A DNA stretch of 64,000 nt from the NCBI GenBank assembly GCA_039818665.1, contig JBCBTJ010000003.1, positions 1-64,000 of the forward strand. Direction: 5' to 3'. Of this stretch, positions 35,126-43,811 are shown piece after piece (position 1 is the first letter of the stretch; every line of letters starts with the position of its first letter). Below the pieces are notes generated by a model, which worked only from the letters and a program-made list of their open reading frames with translations, did not search any database and was not told where the DNA came from. Source of the stretch: JBCBTJ01 sp039818665. Its GTDB lineage: Bacteria > Pseudomonadota > Alphaproteobacteria > Caulobacterales > Hyphomonadaceae. A program made the translations under genes and the position numbers.

Positions 35126-35659
35126 CTACCCAACCGGCCGCAGGCGATCAGCGCCGTCCCAATCCGCCGCGGCTTGTTTCATCATCGCGAAAAACTCGAG
35201 ACCGCCCGGCGCAGGTTGAAGCACTTCGACCAAGCCCTCTGCGCCGCCAGTCGCCGCATAGAAGACCGCACCGCCACCCGGCAGGTCCGCGGTCGTCACA
35301 AGCTCCGCACCGCTCGCCAGCGCCTTCGCTCTGGCGTCTTCGATATCGTCGGTCAGCAGGCAGACATGGTGCATCCCGCCGGCGCCCGCCCAGGGCTGGG
35401 TGTTGTAGATCGAGGGCGCGTCATTGTGCTGTTTGATCAGCTCGATCTGCACATCGCCCCAATAGGCGAGCGCAAGCCCAAACTCGGCTTCCGATGGCGC
35501 GCCATTGAACGTCGCGTTCTGCAGCCCCGCATTCTCAATCCAAAAAAAGGGGCCGACCCCCATCATCTCCGTCCAATGCGTTACCGCCGCATCGAAATCG
35601 CGCGGCACGAAAGCGAGCTGCATCACAGGACCGATGGACGCGATCAGCTCTTTCGCCAT
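35126..35659 (-). CDS. VOC-superfamily (glyoxalase-like) protein
   Basis: A 177-residue vicinal-oxygen-chelate fold protein (GPVMQLAFVPRDFDAAVTHW, LALAYWGDVQIELIKQH, GGMHHVCLLTDDIEDARA). Possible metal ligands are His in GGMHHVC and Glu residues in IELIK and VEVLQP. Relatives include methylmalonyl-CoA epimerases and dioxygenases; the exact activity is open. The ATG at 35659 overlaps the upstream Rieske stop by one base (TGATG), so translation is coupled; the open frame upstream to 35803 lies inside that gene. Confidence 0.8.
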   Translation of the reverse strand: MAKELIASIGPVMQLAFVPRDFDAAVTHWTEMMGVGPFFWIENAGLQNATFNGAPSEAEFGLALAYWGDVQIELIKQHNDAPSIYNTQPWAGAGGMHHVCLLTDDIEDARAKALASGAELVTTADLPGGGAVFYAATGGAEGLVEVLQPAPGGLEFFAMMKQAAADWDGADRLRPVG

Positions 35660-36867
35660 CAGTCGTACATGTCGAGCGGCATACCCGCGGCGTCCGCGAT
35701 CGCCTTGTGTTGGTTTTGCAGGGCGTGCTCGTTCGCGCCGTAGAGCACTTTGAAACCCGCCGGCGCCATGGTCAGCTGCTTCCACCCATTGCGCGCCACC
35801 CAATAATCCTCAGTCTCCACAACATGCGCCGTGCCGTCATAGGCGCCTTCCACGACGGCGCGATGCTCCGCGCTCTTCACGCCCCAGGGCGCGTAGACTT
35901 TGAAATTCGTATGCATCCCGCCGACGGCCTCCGGGAAATGCCGGAAGATCTGCACCATGGGATCGCTATCGGTGACCGTCCCATAGAAGATGATCGTGTT
36001 CGGGAAGAGATAATGGACGCCTTCATACTGCGTCGCGGGCCACTCCCTTTCGGGCTTGTCCGCATAGGCCTCGATCGATCTCGACGCCCAGCCGACGCGG
36101 TGATGGCGGCCGAAAGTCTCATACTGCATCTCGGTGCGTGAGATCAGCGAGACCGTTTCCTTGTGCAGCGCCGGGAAGTGGTAGCCTTCGCCATAAGTGT
36201 CGAGCGCGTATTTCCAGTTGCAATCGGCCTGCATGACACCGTCTTTCACCGGCTCAGCCTGGTGCAGCTCCAGCTGTTCCAGCTCCGGCGCGAAGTCGCC
36301 GAGATGCGCCGCGACGTCGATCGCATCGGCGCCGGGCGTCGGGATGATAAAGATCAGCCCGGCCCATTCCGCGCACGGTACGCGAATCAACCCGCGAGTC
36401 GTTCGATCGACGTCCTGGAACGCTTCCGGCTCCGGCAGGCCGACGAGACCGCCGTCGAGATCGAAGCTCCAACCGTGGAAGCGGCAGGTAATTAGCGACT
36501 TCTTGCAGGGTTCCTCGGCGAGCTTCATCGCCCGGTGCGGACACATATTGAGGAAGGCGTTCACCGCGCCTTGCTTGTTCCGGACAATGATGATCGAGGT
36601 TCCAAGCTCCTCGAACAGCATCAGCGTTCCCGGCTCCGGCAGATCGCCGCTCAGCCCGGCCAGGATCGGCGAGGCGCGCAGCATGGCGAGCTCGGCTTCG
36701 AAGCGCGCCGGATCGGTGTAGACCCGCGCGTCATTCTCCATCGCGCCACCCGGCGCCAGGTCGCCGACGCCGGCATTGACCCGCTCGACATAACCGCGCT
36801 GGCGGTCTTCCGCGATCTCTTGCCGCCGCCGCGCCCAGTCGGCGGCGGGCGGCTGTCCGTCAGGCAT
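35659..36867 (-). CDS. Rieske non-heme iron oxygenase alpha subunit 1
   Basis: The [2Fe-2S] Rieske ligands are C-x-H in NMCPHRAMKL and C-x2-H in TCRFHGWSFDLDG, near residues 110-135. The mononuclear iron site is EGYHFPALH. These are the hallmarks of ring-hydroxylating or demethylating oxygenases, 402 residues. No ferredoxin or reductase partner gene is present in the window, so electrons must come from proteins encoded elsewhere. The start overlaps the upstream E1-beta gene by 8 bases. Confidence 0.9.
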   Translation of the reverse strand: MPDGQPPAADWARRRQEIAEDRQRGYVERVNAGVGDLAPGGAMENDARVYTDPARFEAELAMLRASPILAGLSGDLPEPGTLMLFEELGTSIIIVRNKQGAVNAFLNMCPHRAMKLAEEPCKKSLITCRFHGWSFDLDGGLVGLPEPEAFQDVDRTTRGLIRVPCAEWAGLIFIIPTPGADAIDVAAHLGDFAPELEQLELHQAEPVKDGVMQADCNWKYALDTYGEGYHFPALHKETVSLISRTEMQYETFGRHHRVGWASRSIEAYADKPEREWPATQYEGVHYLFPNTIIFYGTVTDSDPMVQIFRHFPEAVGGMHTNFKVYAPWGVKSAEHRAVVEGAYDGTAHVVETEDYWVARNGWKQLTMAPAGFKVLYGANEHALQNQHKAIADAAGMPLDMYD

Positions 36868-37870
36868 AGTTCACGGCCTCCTTCACCGCCTCGGCGATCC
36901 GCCCCGCATTCGGCAGGAAAGCGTCCTCCAATGACGGCGCGAACGGCACCGGCGTGTGCGGGCAGGTCACTTTCTTGATTGGCGCCTTGAGCGACTTGAA
37001 GCCCTTGTCCGCGACGATCGAGGAGATGTCAGCGGCGAGCGAACAGCGCGGCGGGCTCTCATCGGCGATGATGAGCCGGCCGGTGTTCTCCACGCTTTCA
37101 AGAATGGTCTCCTCATCCAGGGGCGAGGTGGTGCGCGGGTCGACCACTTCGCAATCAATGCCGTCCTTCGCCAGCGCCTCGGCCGCCGCCATCGCATGCA
37201 GCATCGATCCGCCCATGGCGACGATGGTCGCGTCGGAGCCCTCGCGCACATATTCAGCCTCTCCGAAGGGGATCGTATACGCCTCGTCCGGCACGTCGGC
37301 CTCGGTGTCGTAGAGTGTCTTCGACTCCATAAAGATCACCGGGTCATCATCCCGGATCGCTTCGATCAGCAGGCCCTTCGCGTCATAGGCGTTCGTCGGC
37401 ATCACGACTTTCAAACCCGGGATCATCGTGAAGAGCGGATGCAGCGTCTGGCTGTGCTGGGCGCCCGCGCGCAGGCCCGCGCCGATCATGGTGCGCAGCA
37501 CCCAGGGCGTCTTCGCTTTGCCGCCGAACATGTAGTGGAACTTCGCAGCCTGGTTGTAGACCTGGTCCATGCAGACGCCGATGAAGTCGACGAACATGAT
37601 CTCGGCGACGGGGCGCATTCCGGTCAACGCCGCGCCATTGGCCGCGCCGATGATCGCGCTTTCAGAGATCGGCGTGTCGATCACCCGGTCGCCGCCGAAG
37701 CGGTCGTAAAGCCCCGCGGTGACGCCGAACACGCCGCCAACGCTACCGGGCCCGCCCGACGAGCCTTGCCCGCCGGCCACATCCTCGCCCATGACGATCA
37801 CATTCGAGTCGCGCTCCATTTCCTGAGCCAGCGCTTCATTGATGGCGGTGCGGACGGATTTCTTCGGCAT
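36860..37870 (-). CDS. acoB: Acetoin-dehydrogenase-type E1 beta subunit (AcoB-like)
   Basis: The product is a thiamine-dependent 2-oxo acid/acetoin dehydrogenase E1 beta (transketolase-like) of 336 residues, with GEDVAGGQGSSGGPGSVGGVFGVT, DTPISESAIIGAANGAALTGMRPVAEIMF and the C-terminal ADESPPRCSLAADI. It forms a heterotetramer with the adjacent E1 alpha. The acetoin-type call is favoured over pyruvate dehydrogenase because the matching E2-like protein at 50422 has the lipoyl plus alpha/beta hydrolase layout of AcoC; no ordinary E2 or E3 gene is next to it. Confidence 0.8.
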   Translation of the reverse strand: MPKKSVRTAINEALAQEMERDSNVIVMGEDVAGGQGSSGGPGSVGGVFGVTAGLYDRFGGDRVIDTPISESAIIGAANGAALTGMRPVAEIMFVDFIGVCMDQVYNQAAKFHYMFGGKAKTPWVLRTMIGAGLRAGAQHSQTLHPLFTMIPGLKVVMPTNAYDAKGLLIEAIRDDDPVIFMESKTLYDTEADVPDEAYTIPFGEAEYVREGSDATIVAMGGSMLHAMAAAEALAKDGIDCEVVDPRTTSPLDEETILESVENTGRLIIADESPPRCSLAADISSIVADKGFKSLKAPIKKVTCPHTPVPFAPSLEDAFLPNAGRIAEAVKEAVNYA

Positions 37871-37882
37871 GTCGGGCGGATC

Positions 37883-38857
37883 CTAATAGGCCGACGCGTA
37901 GACGTCGGTTTCCAATTCAGTCGTGTCGGGGAACGGGGCGGCGAGGCCCGCGGCCACGGCCTTTTCGATCTCAGCGGCGATCTCTCCTTCGATCACGTCG
38001 AGGTCGCCGTCGCTCATCAGCTCCGCCTCGGTGACGCGCGCGCGGAAATTCTTCAGCCCGTCGCGCCCGCGCGCTTCAGCGAGCTCTTCGGGGGTCCGGT
38101 AAGGCTGGGGGTCGCCGACAAAGTGGCCGAGATAGCGCGGGCATTCAGTGACGATCGTGTACGGACCTTCCGCGGCCCGGCCGCGTTCCAACGCGCGCCC
38201 CATCGCGTCGCGCACGGCGAAAAAGTCCGTCCCGTCCGCCGTCTCCGACGGCATGCCGAAGGAGGCCGCCCGCTCGGCGATCGAGGGCGCGCCGACGGCG
38301 TAGGACGTCGCCGTATGCTCGCCATAGCCATTGTTCTCAATCACGAAGATCGCCGGCGCGCCGAGCACGACCGCCATGTTCATCGCCTCGAACGTCGTGC
38401 CCTGATTGGACGAGCCGTCGCCGCCAAAGGCCACCGCCACTTTGCCGGTCTTCTTCAGCTTCTGCGTCAGCGCGGCGCCCACCGCGATGGGCGGCGAGCC
38501 CCCGACAATCGCGTTCGCCCCCAGCATGCCGCGGTCGAAATCGGCGATGTGCATCGAGCCGCCCTTGCCATTGCAGAGCCCGCCCGCCTTGCCCATGATT
38601 TCCAGCATCATGCCTTCGATTTCGCAGCCCTTGGCGAGGCAGTGGCCATGGCCGCGATGGGTCGAGCCGATCCAGTCTTCGTCCGTCAGTTCGTGGCAGA
38701 TCCCGACGCCGGAGGCTTCTTGGCCGAGATACACATGCGCAAAACCAGGAATATTGCCCTGGGCGAACTCCTTCTCCACGCGTTCTTCGAACTGCCGGAT
38801 GGCGGACATCCGCCGATACGCCCTGGCGAGCTCGTCCCGGCTCATCTGAAGCTGCAT
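37883..38857 (-). CDS. acoA: Acetoin-dehydrogenase-type E1 alpha subunit (AcoA-like)
   Basis: The TPP-binding motif GDGSSNQGTTFEAMNMAVVL continues into FVIENNGYG, with FAHVYLGQEASGVGIC and STHRGHGHCLAKG upstream, as in AcoA and PdhA subunits. Length is 324 residues. AcoA/AcoB transfer an acyl unit from an alpha-hydroxyketone or 2-oxo acid to the lipoyl arm of the E2. It lies 12 bases before acoB and 35 bases after the SDR gene. AAGGAAG precedes the ATG at 38857. Confidence 0.82.
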   Translation of the reverse strand: MQLQMSRDELARAYRRMSAIRQFEERVEKEFAQGNIPGFAHVYLGQEASGVGICHELTDEDWIGSTHRGHGHCLAKGCEIEGMMLEIMGKAGGLCNGKGGSMHIADFDRGMLGANAIVGGSPPIAVGAALTQKLKKTGKVAVAFGGDGSSNQGTTFEAMNMAVVLGAPAIFVIENNGYGEHTATSYAVGAPSIAERAASFGMPSETADGTDFFAVRDAMGRALERGRAAEGPYTIVTECPRYLGHFVGDPQPYRTPEELAEARGRDGLKNFRARVTEAELMSDGDLDVIEGEIAAEIEKAVAAGLAAPFPDTTELETDVYASAY

Positions 38858-38892
38858 GGATACTTCCTTCCGCTGATCTTCGCGTTGAAACC

Positions 38893-39666
38893 CTAGTCCG
38901 CCCCGCGCCCGCCATCGACCGTCAATTCGACGCCGGTGACGTAGGAGGATTGATCCGAGGCGAGATAGGCGATGGCGTCCGCCATGTATTCCGGCAAGCC
39001 GATCATCTTAAGCGGCGTGTCCTCGGCGAATGCGTCCTTCAAAGCCGGATCGTCGCCGAAATTGCTGGTGAGCATCTCTGTCCAGATGACGCCGGGGTGG
39101 AGCGAGTTCACCCGGATTGGCGGATCAAGCTCGGCGCCCTCGAGCGCGGCCGATTTCGTCATTCCCGCAATCGCGCCCTTGGTCGCGCAATAGGCCGTCG
39201 CGCCGGGATAGCCGACCTGCCCCATCAGGGAGGAGACATTCACAATCGACCCGCCGCGCCCCGTCTCTTTGATCGCGCGGAACCCGTGCTTCATGCCGAG
39301 AAACGTCCCCTCGACATTGATCTGATAGATCCAGTCATAATCCTCGACCGTCGTCTCTTCGATCGGTTTGACCATGAAGACGCCGGCATTGTTCACCACC
39401 ACATCAAGCCCGCCGAAGCGCGAGGACGCCTCGCCGACGACCCGTTCCCAATCGGCTTCCCTAGCGATGTCCTGGCGAATGAAGATCCCCTCCCCGCCAG
39501 CCTCTTTCATGAGCTTCTCGGTCTCAGCGCCCGCGGCCTCGTCGCGGCCGGTGGCGATCACTTTCGCGCCCGACTGGGCGAAGAGCTGCGCGGCCGAGCG
39601 CCCCATGCCTTTCGTCGCGCCGGTGATGATGGCGACTTTGTCTTTGAGTTCGGCGACCGTGGTCAT
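38893..39666 (-). CDS. Short-chain dehydrogenase/reductase (SDR) b
   Basis: Classical SDR of 257 residues with ITGATKGMGRSAAQLF, NNAG, a Ser in NVSSLMGQ and the Tyr-Lys pair in YCATKG. Basic residue context after beta-2 (TGRDEAAG) allows either cofactor. The ATG overlaps the upstream SDR stop by 4 bases. Confidence 0.9.
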   Translation of the reverse strand: MTTVAELKDKVAIITGATKGMGRSAAQLFAQSGAKVIATGRDEAAGAETEKLMKEAGGEGIFIRQDIAREADWERVVGEASSRFGGLDVVVNNAGVFMVKPIEETTVEDYDWIYQINVEGTFLGMKHGFRAIKETGRGGSIVNVSSLMGQVGYPGATAYCATKGAIAGMTKSAALEGAELDPPIRVNSLHPGVIWTEMLTSNFGDDPALKDAFAEDTPLKMIGLPEYMADAIAYLASDQSSYVTGVELTVDGGRGAD

Positions 39667-40400
39667 CGTGTGATCAAGCCTCCGTCGACAACCAGCTCCG
39701 CGCCGGTCATGAATTTCGATCGGTCGGTCGCTGAGAACAGCACGGCGTCCGCAACCTCGCCCGCGTCCGCGAACCGTTTCATCGGCACGGCCATCGGCGC
39801 GATCTGTTCTTCCGGGAAGGGCGCGGTCATGTCGGTCCGCACGAAGCCCGGCAGCACCGCGTTGACCCGGATCTGCTCCGCGCCAAGCTCCAAGGCCGCC
39901 GCTTTCGCGAGCAGGCGGACGCCCGTCTTTGACGCCGAATAGTGCGCATAGGCCGGCGCGCTGATCCGTCCCATGACCGAGGAGATCAGAATGATCGAGC
40001 CGCCCTCGCCATGTTTTCGGATCGCCTGGGCGCCATGCTTCACCGCCAGAAACGCGCCCTTCAAATTGACGTCCTGCATGGCGCGGAAGTCTTCGAGCGG
40101 CATGTCCGCCAAGGGAAAAGCCGTCGACACGCCGGCGTTGGCGACCAGGATGTCGACCCGCCCGAAGGCCGCGTCGGCTTCGGCCATCACGCGCGACCAG
40201 TCCGCGTCTGAGGCGACGTCCTGCTGCGTGAACCGCACATCGCCGGCCAGACTGTCCGCCGCCGCCGCGCCGACCTCGGCGTTGCGGCCGGTGATCAGCA
40301 CGCGCGCTCCCGCCTCGGCGAGCGCTTTCGCGCAGGCGAGCCCGATCCCGCGGCCGCCGCCCGTTATGATCGCCGCTTTGCCGTCCAATTCACCGGCCAT
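39663..40400 (-). CDS. Short-chain dehydrogenase/reductase (SDR) c
   Basis: Classical SDR of 245 residues with ITGGGRGIGLACAKALAEAG, ITGRNAEVG, ANAG, a Ser in SSVMGRI and the Tyr-Lys pair in YSASK. The TGRN context suggests NADP(H). Follows the TonB receptor gene after 75 bases. Confidence 0.9.
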   Translation of the reverse strand: MAGELDGKAAIITGGGRGIGLACAKALAEAGARVLITGRNAEVGAAAADSLAGDVRFTQQDVASDADWSRVMAEADAAFGRVDILVANAGVSTAFPLADMPLEDFRAMQDVNLKGAFLAVKHGAQAIRKHGEGGSIILISSVMGRISAPAYAHYSASKTGVRLLAKAAALELGAEQIRVNAVLPGFVRTDMTAPFPEEQIAPMAVPMKRFADAGEVADAVLFSATDRSKFMTGAELVVDGGLITR

Positions 40401-40475
40401 ACGTTGTCGCGTCCTTTCACATGCGCGAGGGGCGGCGCCGTGGACCCCGCCCCCCGAAGTTTAGACCGCCTGGGC

Positions 40476-42857
40476 CTAGAACTCGGCCTGGAGCTCCACC
40501 AGCCAGTTAAAGTCGTCAGCGAACCGCTGGAAGAAGACTGTCGGAAGCGAATTGATCCGATAGTCTTTGTCGTTGAGGTTCCGCCCGGAGAAGGACAGAC
40601 GGTAATTGTCCCACTCATAAGCCACCGACGCGTCCAGCAGGCCGTACCCAGGCTCGATGTCCTGCGAACCGAAGCCGCCAGCGAGACCATGATCGTCAAT
40701 GAAGTTCCAACCCAAAGACAGGATCAAATCGCCTGGCCCGACCTCGGTTTGGTATAGACCTCGGATCGCGTAGTTGAAGTCGGCGACCCGGATCAACGGC
40801 GTGCCCGTGCGGTCGGAGATCGAGCCCGGCGCGCCAGCCGTGGCGCCCGGTCCGATTCCGACGCGTGTGCCGTCGACGACGCCGTCCGTAATGTCGCCGT
40901 CCTGGATGCCGAGAACGCCGGTCAGCGTGAACCCTTCCAAGAAGGCCGGCGAGATCACCGCCTCAAGCTCGAAACCGTCGATCTCCACCTTCGGGAAGTT
41001 GTTGATGTAGGTGTTAGTGCCGGGCCCGAAGCCTGGCGTCACGACGACATCGTTGACCTGGAAATTGTCCACATCGGTCATGAAGTAGGCGGCGTTCAGG
41101 ATCAGTTGCCCGTCCAAGAAGGTGTTCTTCGTGCCGAACTCCCAGGCCGTCACCGTCTCCGGCTCATAGGCGAGGAAATTGTTCTCCGGGCAGAGGATCT
41201 CGCCCGGAATGCCGTCGCCGTCGTCCGGCAAGCAGTTCGGCTGGCCCTCGACCTGCTCGGACAGCGTGCCGCGGATCGACAAGCCGCCGGACCGGAAGCC
41301 GCCCGACCGCGACAAGTAGAACAGATGATCCGGCGCCGGCTGCCAATCGATCGCAAAGCGCGTGATCACATCGTCGAACTCGACCGAGTCCGTGAATTGC
41401 GGGATCAGCGGGAAGAGCACGCCCGGCGCGACCTCGACATCGTAACCCGTGAAGAAGTCCCGCGACTCGTCGATATAGCGGAAGCCGCCCGAGATGGTCA
41501 GCGTGTCGAGGATGTTCCAATCCACATTGCCGAAAACCGCGATGGAGTCATTGTCCTCGCCGGACAACTGGAACACCGCGGCATTGGTCGTCTGATCGAG
41601 CATGGTCTGCGCGTCGAAATAGTAGACGCCGAGCAGATAATCGAACGGGCCTTGCTCGCCGGCGAGCCGCACTTCTTGCGTGAATTGCTCATAGGTCTGA
41701 TCGCGGACCGTGTGCAGCACGCCCGCCGGGTTGGTCGGCGAGGCGAGCAGCGCGTTCACCGCAGTGGGCGGGCAGGCCACGAGCGTTGAGCACGTGCCGT
41801 CGAAATCCTGGTTCACCAAATCTTCGGAGTCGACATAGGCGGTAACCGAGGTCAGTTCGCCGATCGGAGTGTCGATCGTCAGAATGCCCCGATAGATCAG
41901 GGTCTCAAGCTCGTCTGAGTCGGGGAAATCGTTGAAGATTTCGCGCGGCCCCAGCCCGGCCGGGCTGCCGGTCTCCGCATTGAAACCGGGGATCAACGAA
42001 AAATCGACGCCGAACAGGCTTTGGAAGCTCGCCACGGTGAAGGCGTTGCCATACTGAACCGGCGTGCCGCCGCCGCTATGGTCGATATAGTCGATCCCAA
42101 GCTCGACATTCGCCCAAGGCGCAAGGTCGTAGTCCAGCACGGCCGTAATGCCGAAATAGTCGAACCCATCGACCGTATCGCCGAGCAACAAGTCTTCCGT
42201 AAAGCCGTCAGTCCGCCGATAGGTGCCGCCCAGCTTGAACCCGCCATCCTCGCCCAAAGGCGCGTTGGCGACGCCTTTGACGATCACCTCGTTGTGCGAG
42301 CCATAGGCGACCGAGGTGCGCAGACCGAAGTCCCTGGTCGGCGCGGTGCGGATGACGTTGATCGCGCCGGCCGTTGTGTTCTTTCCGAAGAAGATGCCCT
42401 GCGGGCCGCGGTTCACGTCGACCTGTTGAATGTCGAACGCATCGACCAGTTGGCCGGTGTTCGTGCCGAGGAACACGCCGTCGACGATCACGCCGGCCGC
42501 CGGGTTCTGCGTCTTCTCGACGTCGGCGTAGCCCTGCCCACGGATATAGATAGCGCCGCCGCCCGGAACGGCGGTCGTCTGACCAATGAAGGTGTTCGGC
42601 GCGAGACCTGTCAGGTCCGCCAGATTACGCGGCTTGATCGCTTCGATCGTCTCTTCGGTGATCGCGGTCACGGCGACCGCGATGTCCTGGAGATTCTCCT
42701 CGCGGCGGGTGGTGGTGACCATGACCGTGTCGCGCACCATCATTTCGTCTTCTTCGGCTTCAGCCGCGTCCTGTGCGGCGGCCGTGGTGAGACCGCTGAG
42801 CGCCACGGCGGTGACGAGACAGCTGCTCACCAAAAGATTCGCTTTCGCGTTCTTCAT
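40476..42857 (-). CDS. TonB-dependent outer-membrane receptor of the catabolic island
   Basis: A signal peptide (about residues 1-28, ending TTAAAQ) is followed by a TonB-box/plug region (DTVMVTTTRREENLQDIAVAVTAI, VDVNRGPQGIFFGKNTTAGAINV) and a long barrel ending in Phe (LQAEF), the usual outer-membrane signature; 793 residues. It resembles the iron-independent receptors that sphingomonads and related bacteria place beside aromatic or terpenoid catabolic genes. It heads the long minus-strand operon and is preceded by the motif at 42936. Confidence 0.92.
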   Translation of the reverse strand: MKNAKANLLVSSCLVTAVALSGLTTAAAQDAAEAEEDEMMVRDTVMVTTTRREENLQDIAVAVTAITEETIEAIKPRNLADLTGLAPNTFIGQTTAVPGGGAIYIRGQGYADVEKTQNPAAGVIVDGVFLGTNTGQLVDAFDIQQVDVNRGPQGIFFGKNTTAGAINVIRTAPTRDFGLRTSVAYGSHNEVIVKGVANAPLGEDGGFKLGGTYRRTDGFTEDLLLGDTVDGFDYFGITAVLDYDLAPWANVELGIDYIDHSGGGTPVQYGNAFTVASFQSLFGVDFSLIPGFNAETGSPAGLGPREIFNDFPDSDELETLIYRGILTIDTPIGELTSVTAYVDSEDLVNQDFDGTCSTLVACPPTAVNALLASPTNPAGVLHTVRDQTYEQFTQEVRLAGEQGPFDYLLGVYYFDAQTMLDQTTNAAVFQLSGEDNDSIAVFGNVDWNILDTLTISGGFRYIDESRDFFTGYDVEVAPGVLFPLIPQFTDSVEFDDVITRFAIDWQPAPDHLFYLSRSGGFRSGGLSIRGTLSEQVEGQPNCLPDDGDGIPGEILCPENNFLAYEPETVTAWEFGTKNTFLDGQLILNAAYFMTDVDNFQVNDVVVTPGFGPGTNTYINNFPKVEIDGFELEAVISPAFLEGFTLTGVLGIQDGDITDGVVDGTRVGIGPGATAGAPGSISDRTGTPLIRVADFNYAIRGLYQTEVGPGDLILSLGWNFIDDHGLAGGFGSQDIEPGYGLLDASVAYEWDNYRLSFSGRNLNDKDYRINSLPTVFFQRFADDFNWLVELQAEF

Positions 42858-42935
42858 TTCTCATTCCTCCCAGGCGCCGGTGTTTTTTGTTCGATAGTCC
42901 CTGCGTCCGGGGGGAGTTTGCTTTTCGCCGCCAAA

Positions 42936-42955
42936 AAAAGTCAAGGCTGCTTGTT
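42936..42955 (-). promoter_or_regulatory. Candidate TetR operator of catabolic island (43 kb promoter)
   Basis: On the minus strand this reads AACAAGCAGCCTTGACTTTT, sharing AACAAGCAG and GACT with the site at 48441. It lies between the receptor and SDR/P450 operons, which diverge from here. Confidence 0.55.
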
Positions 42956-43017
42956 AAAAGCAGGACGTTTTGTTTAAACCTGTTGCGAAGAGAGAACGAG
43001 GCGAGGAGCGGAGACGC

Positions 43018-43791
43018 ATGGCGTCCGGCAGGTTGAACGGAAAAATCGCTGTCATATCAGGCGGCGCCAGCGGCATCGGTGCGGCGGCGGCGCGGCGCTT
43101 CGTCGAAGAAGGCGCGAAAGTCGTCCTCGGCGACATTCAAGAAGACAAGCTGAAAGCCCTGTCGGACGAGCTCGGCGCAGCCGCCGATTGGCGGCGCCTC
43201 GACGTCCGCGAGCCGGCCGATTGGGCCGAGATCATGTCGGCGGCCGCCGCGTTCGGCACGCCCACCACGATCGTCAACTCGGCCGGCGTTTCCATTCCCG
43301 GCACGATCGAAGAGATCGACCTTGAGGCCTTTCGCACCACGACAAGCATCAATCTCGACGGCGTGTTCCTCGGCTGCAAATTCGGCGTCGAAGCGCTGAA
43401 GGGCGGCCAGGGCGGTTCCATTATCAACATCGCCTCGACGCTCGGCGTTCAGTCCGGCGCGATCTTCCCAGCCTATTCCGCCTCAAAGGGCGGCGTCCGG
43501 CTGCTGACCCGCGCCGTGGCGCTGCACTGCGCAGAGCAGGGCTACGACATCCGCGCCAACACGATCCTCCCAGGCGCCATCCATACGGAGATGGTCGAAG
43601 GCTATGTCGCGGCGGGCGAGCAAGCCGGCCAGACCCGCGACGACGTCATTCAGGGCTTCGCGGCGGCCCATCCCATGAAGCGATTAGGCCGCCCCGAAGA
43701 AACCGCGGACGCCATCGTTTTTCTGGCGTCGGACGAGTCCTCGTTTACAACTGGAGCCGACCTGCCGGTGGATGGCGGGTTTCTGGCGTAG
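43018..43791 (+). CDS. Short-chain dehydrogenase/reductase (SDR) d
   Basis: Classical SDR of 257 residues with ISGGASGIGAAAARRF, acidic GDIQEDK after beta-2 (NAD(H) favoured), NSAG, a Ser in IASTLGVQSG and YSASKG. The ATG at 43018 has GAGGAGCGGAG upstream; the open frame extends to 42970 inside the promoter. It precedes the P450 gene by 20 bases and is a plausible oxidant of the diol made by that operon. Confidence 0.9.
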   Translation: MASGRLNGKIAVISGGASGIGAAAARRFVEEGAKVVLGDIQEDKLKALSDELGAAADWRRLDVREPADWAEIMSAAAAFGTPTTIVNSAGVSIPGTIEEIDLEAFRTTTSINLDGVFLGCKFGVEALKGGQGGSIINIASTLGVQSGAIFPAYSASKGGVRLLTRAVALHCAEQGYDIRANTILPGAIHTEMVEGYVAAGEQAGQTRDDVIQGFAAAHPMKRLGRPEETADAIVFLASDESSFTTGADLPVDGGFLA

Positions 43792-43811
43792 CGCCAAAAC
43801 AGGAGGCCCGC

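Noticed and set aside
36956..38896. 646-codon plus-strand open frame
   Set aside because: It is antisense to acoA and acoB, whose TPP motifs and operon spacing are clear; the frame is a GC-rich shadow.
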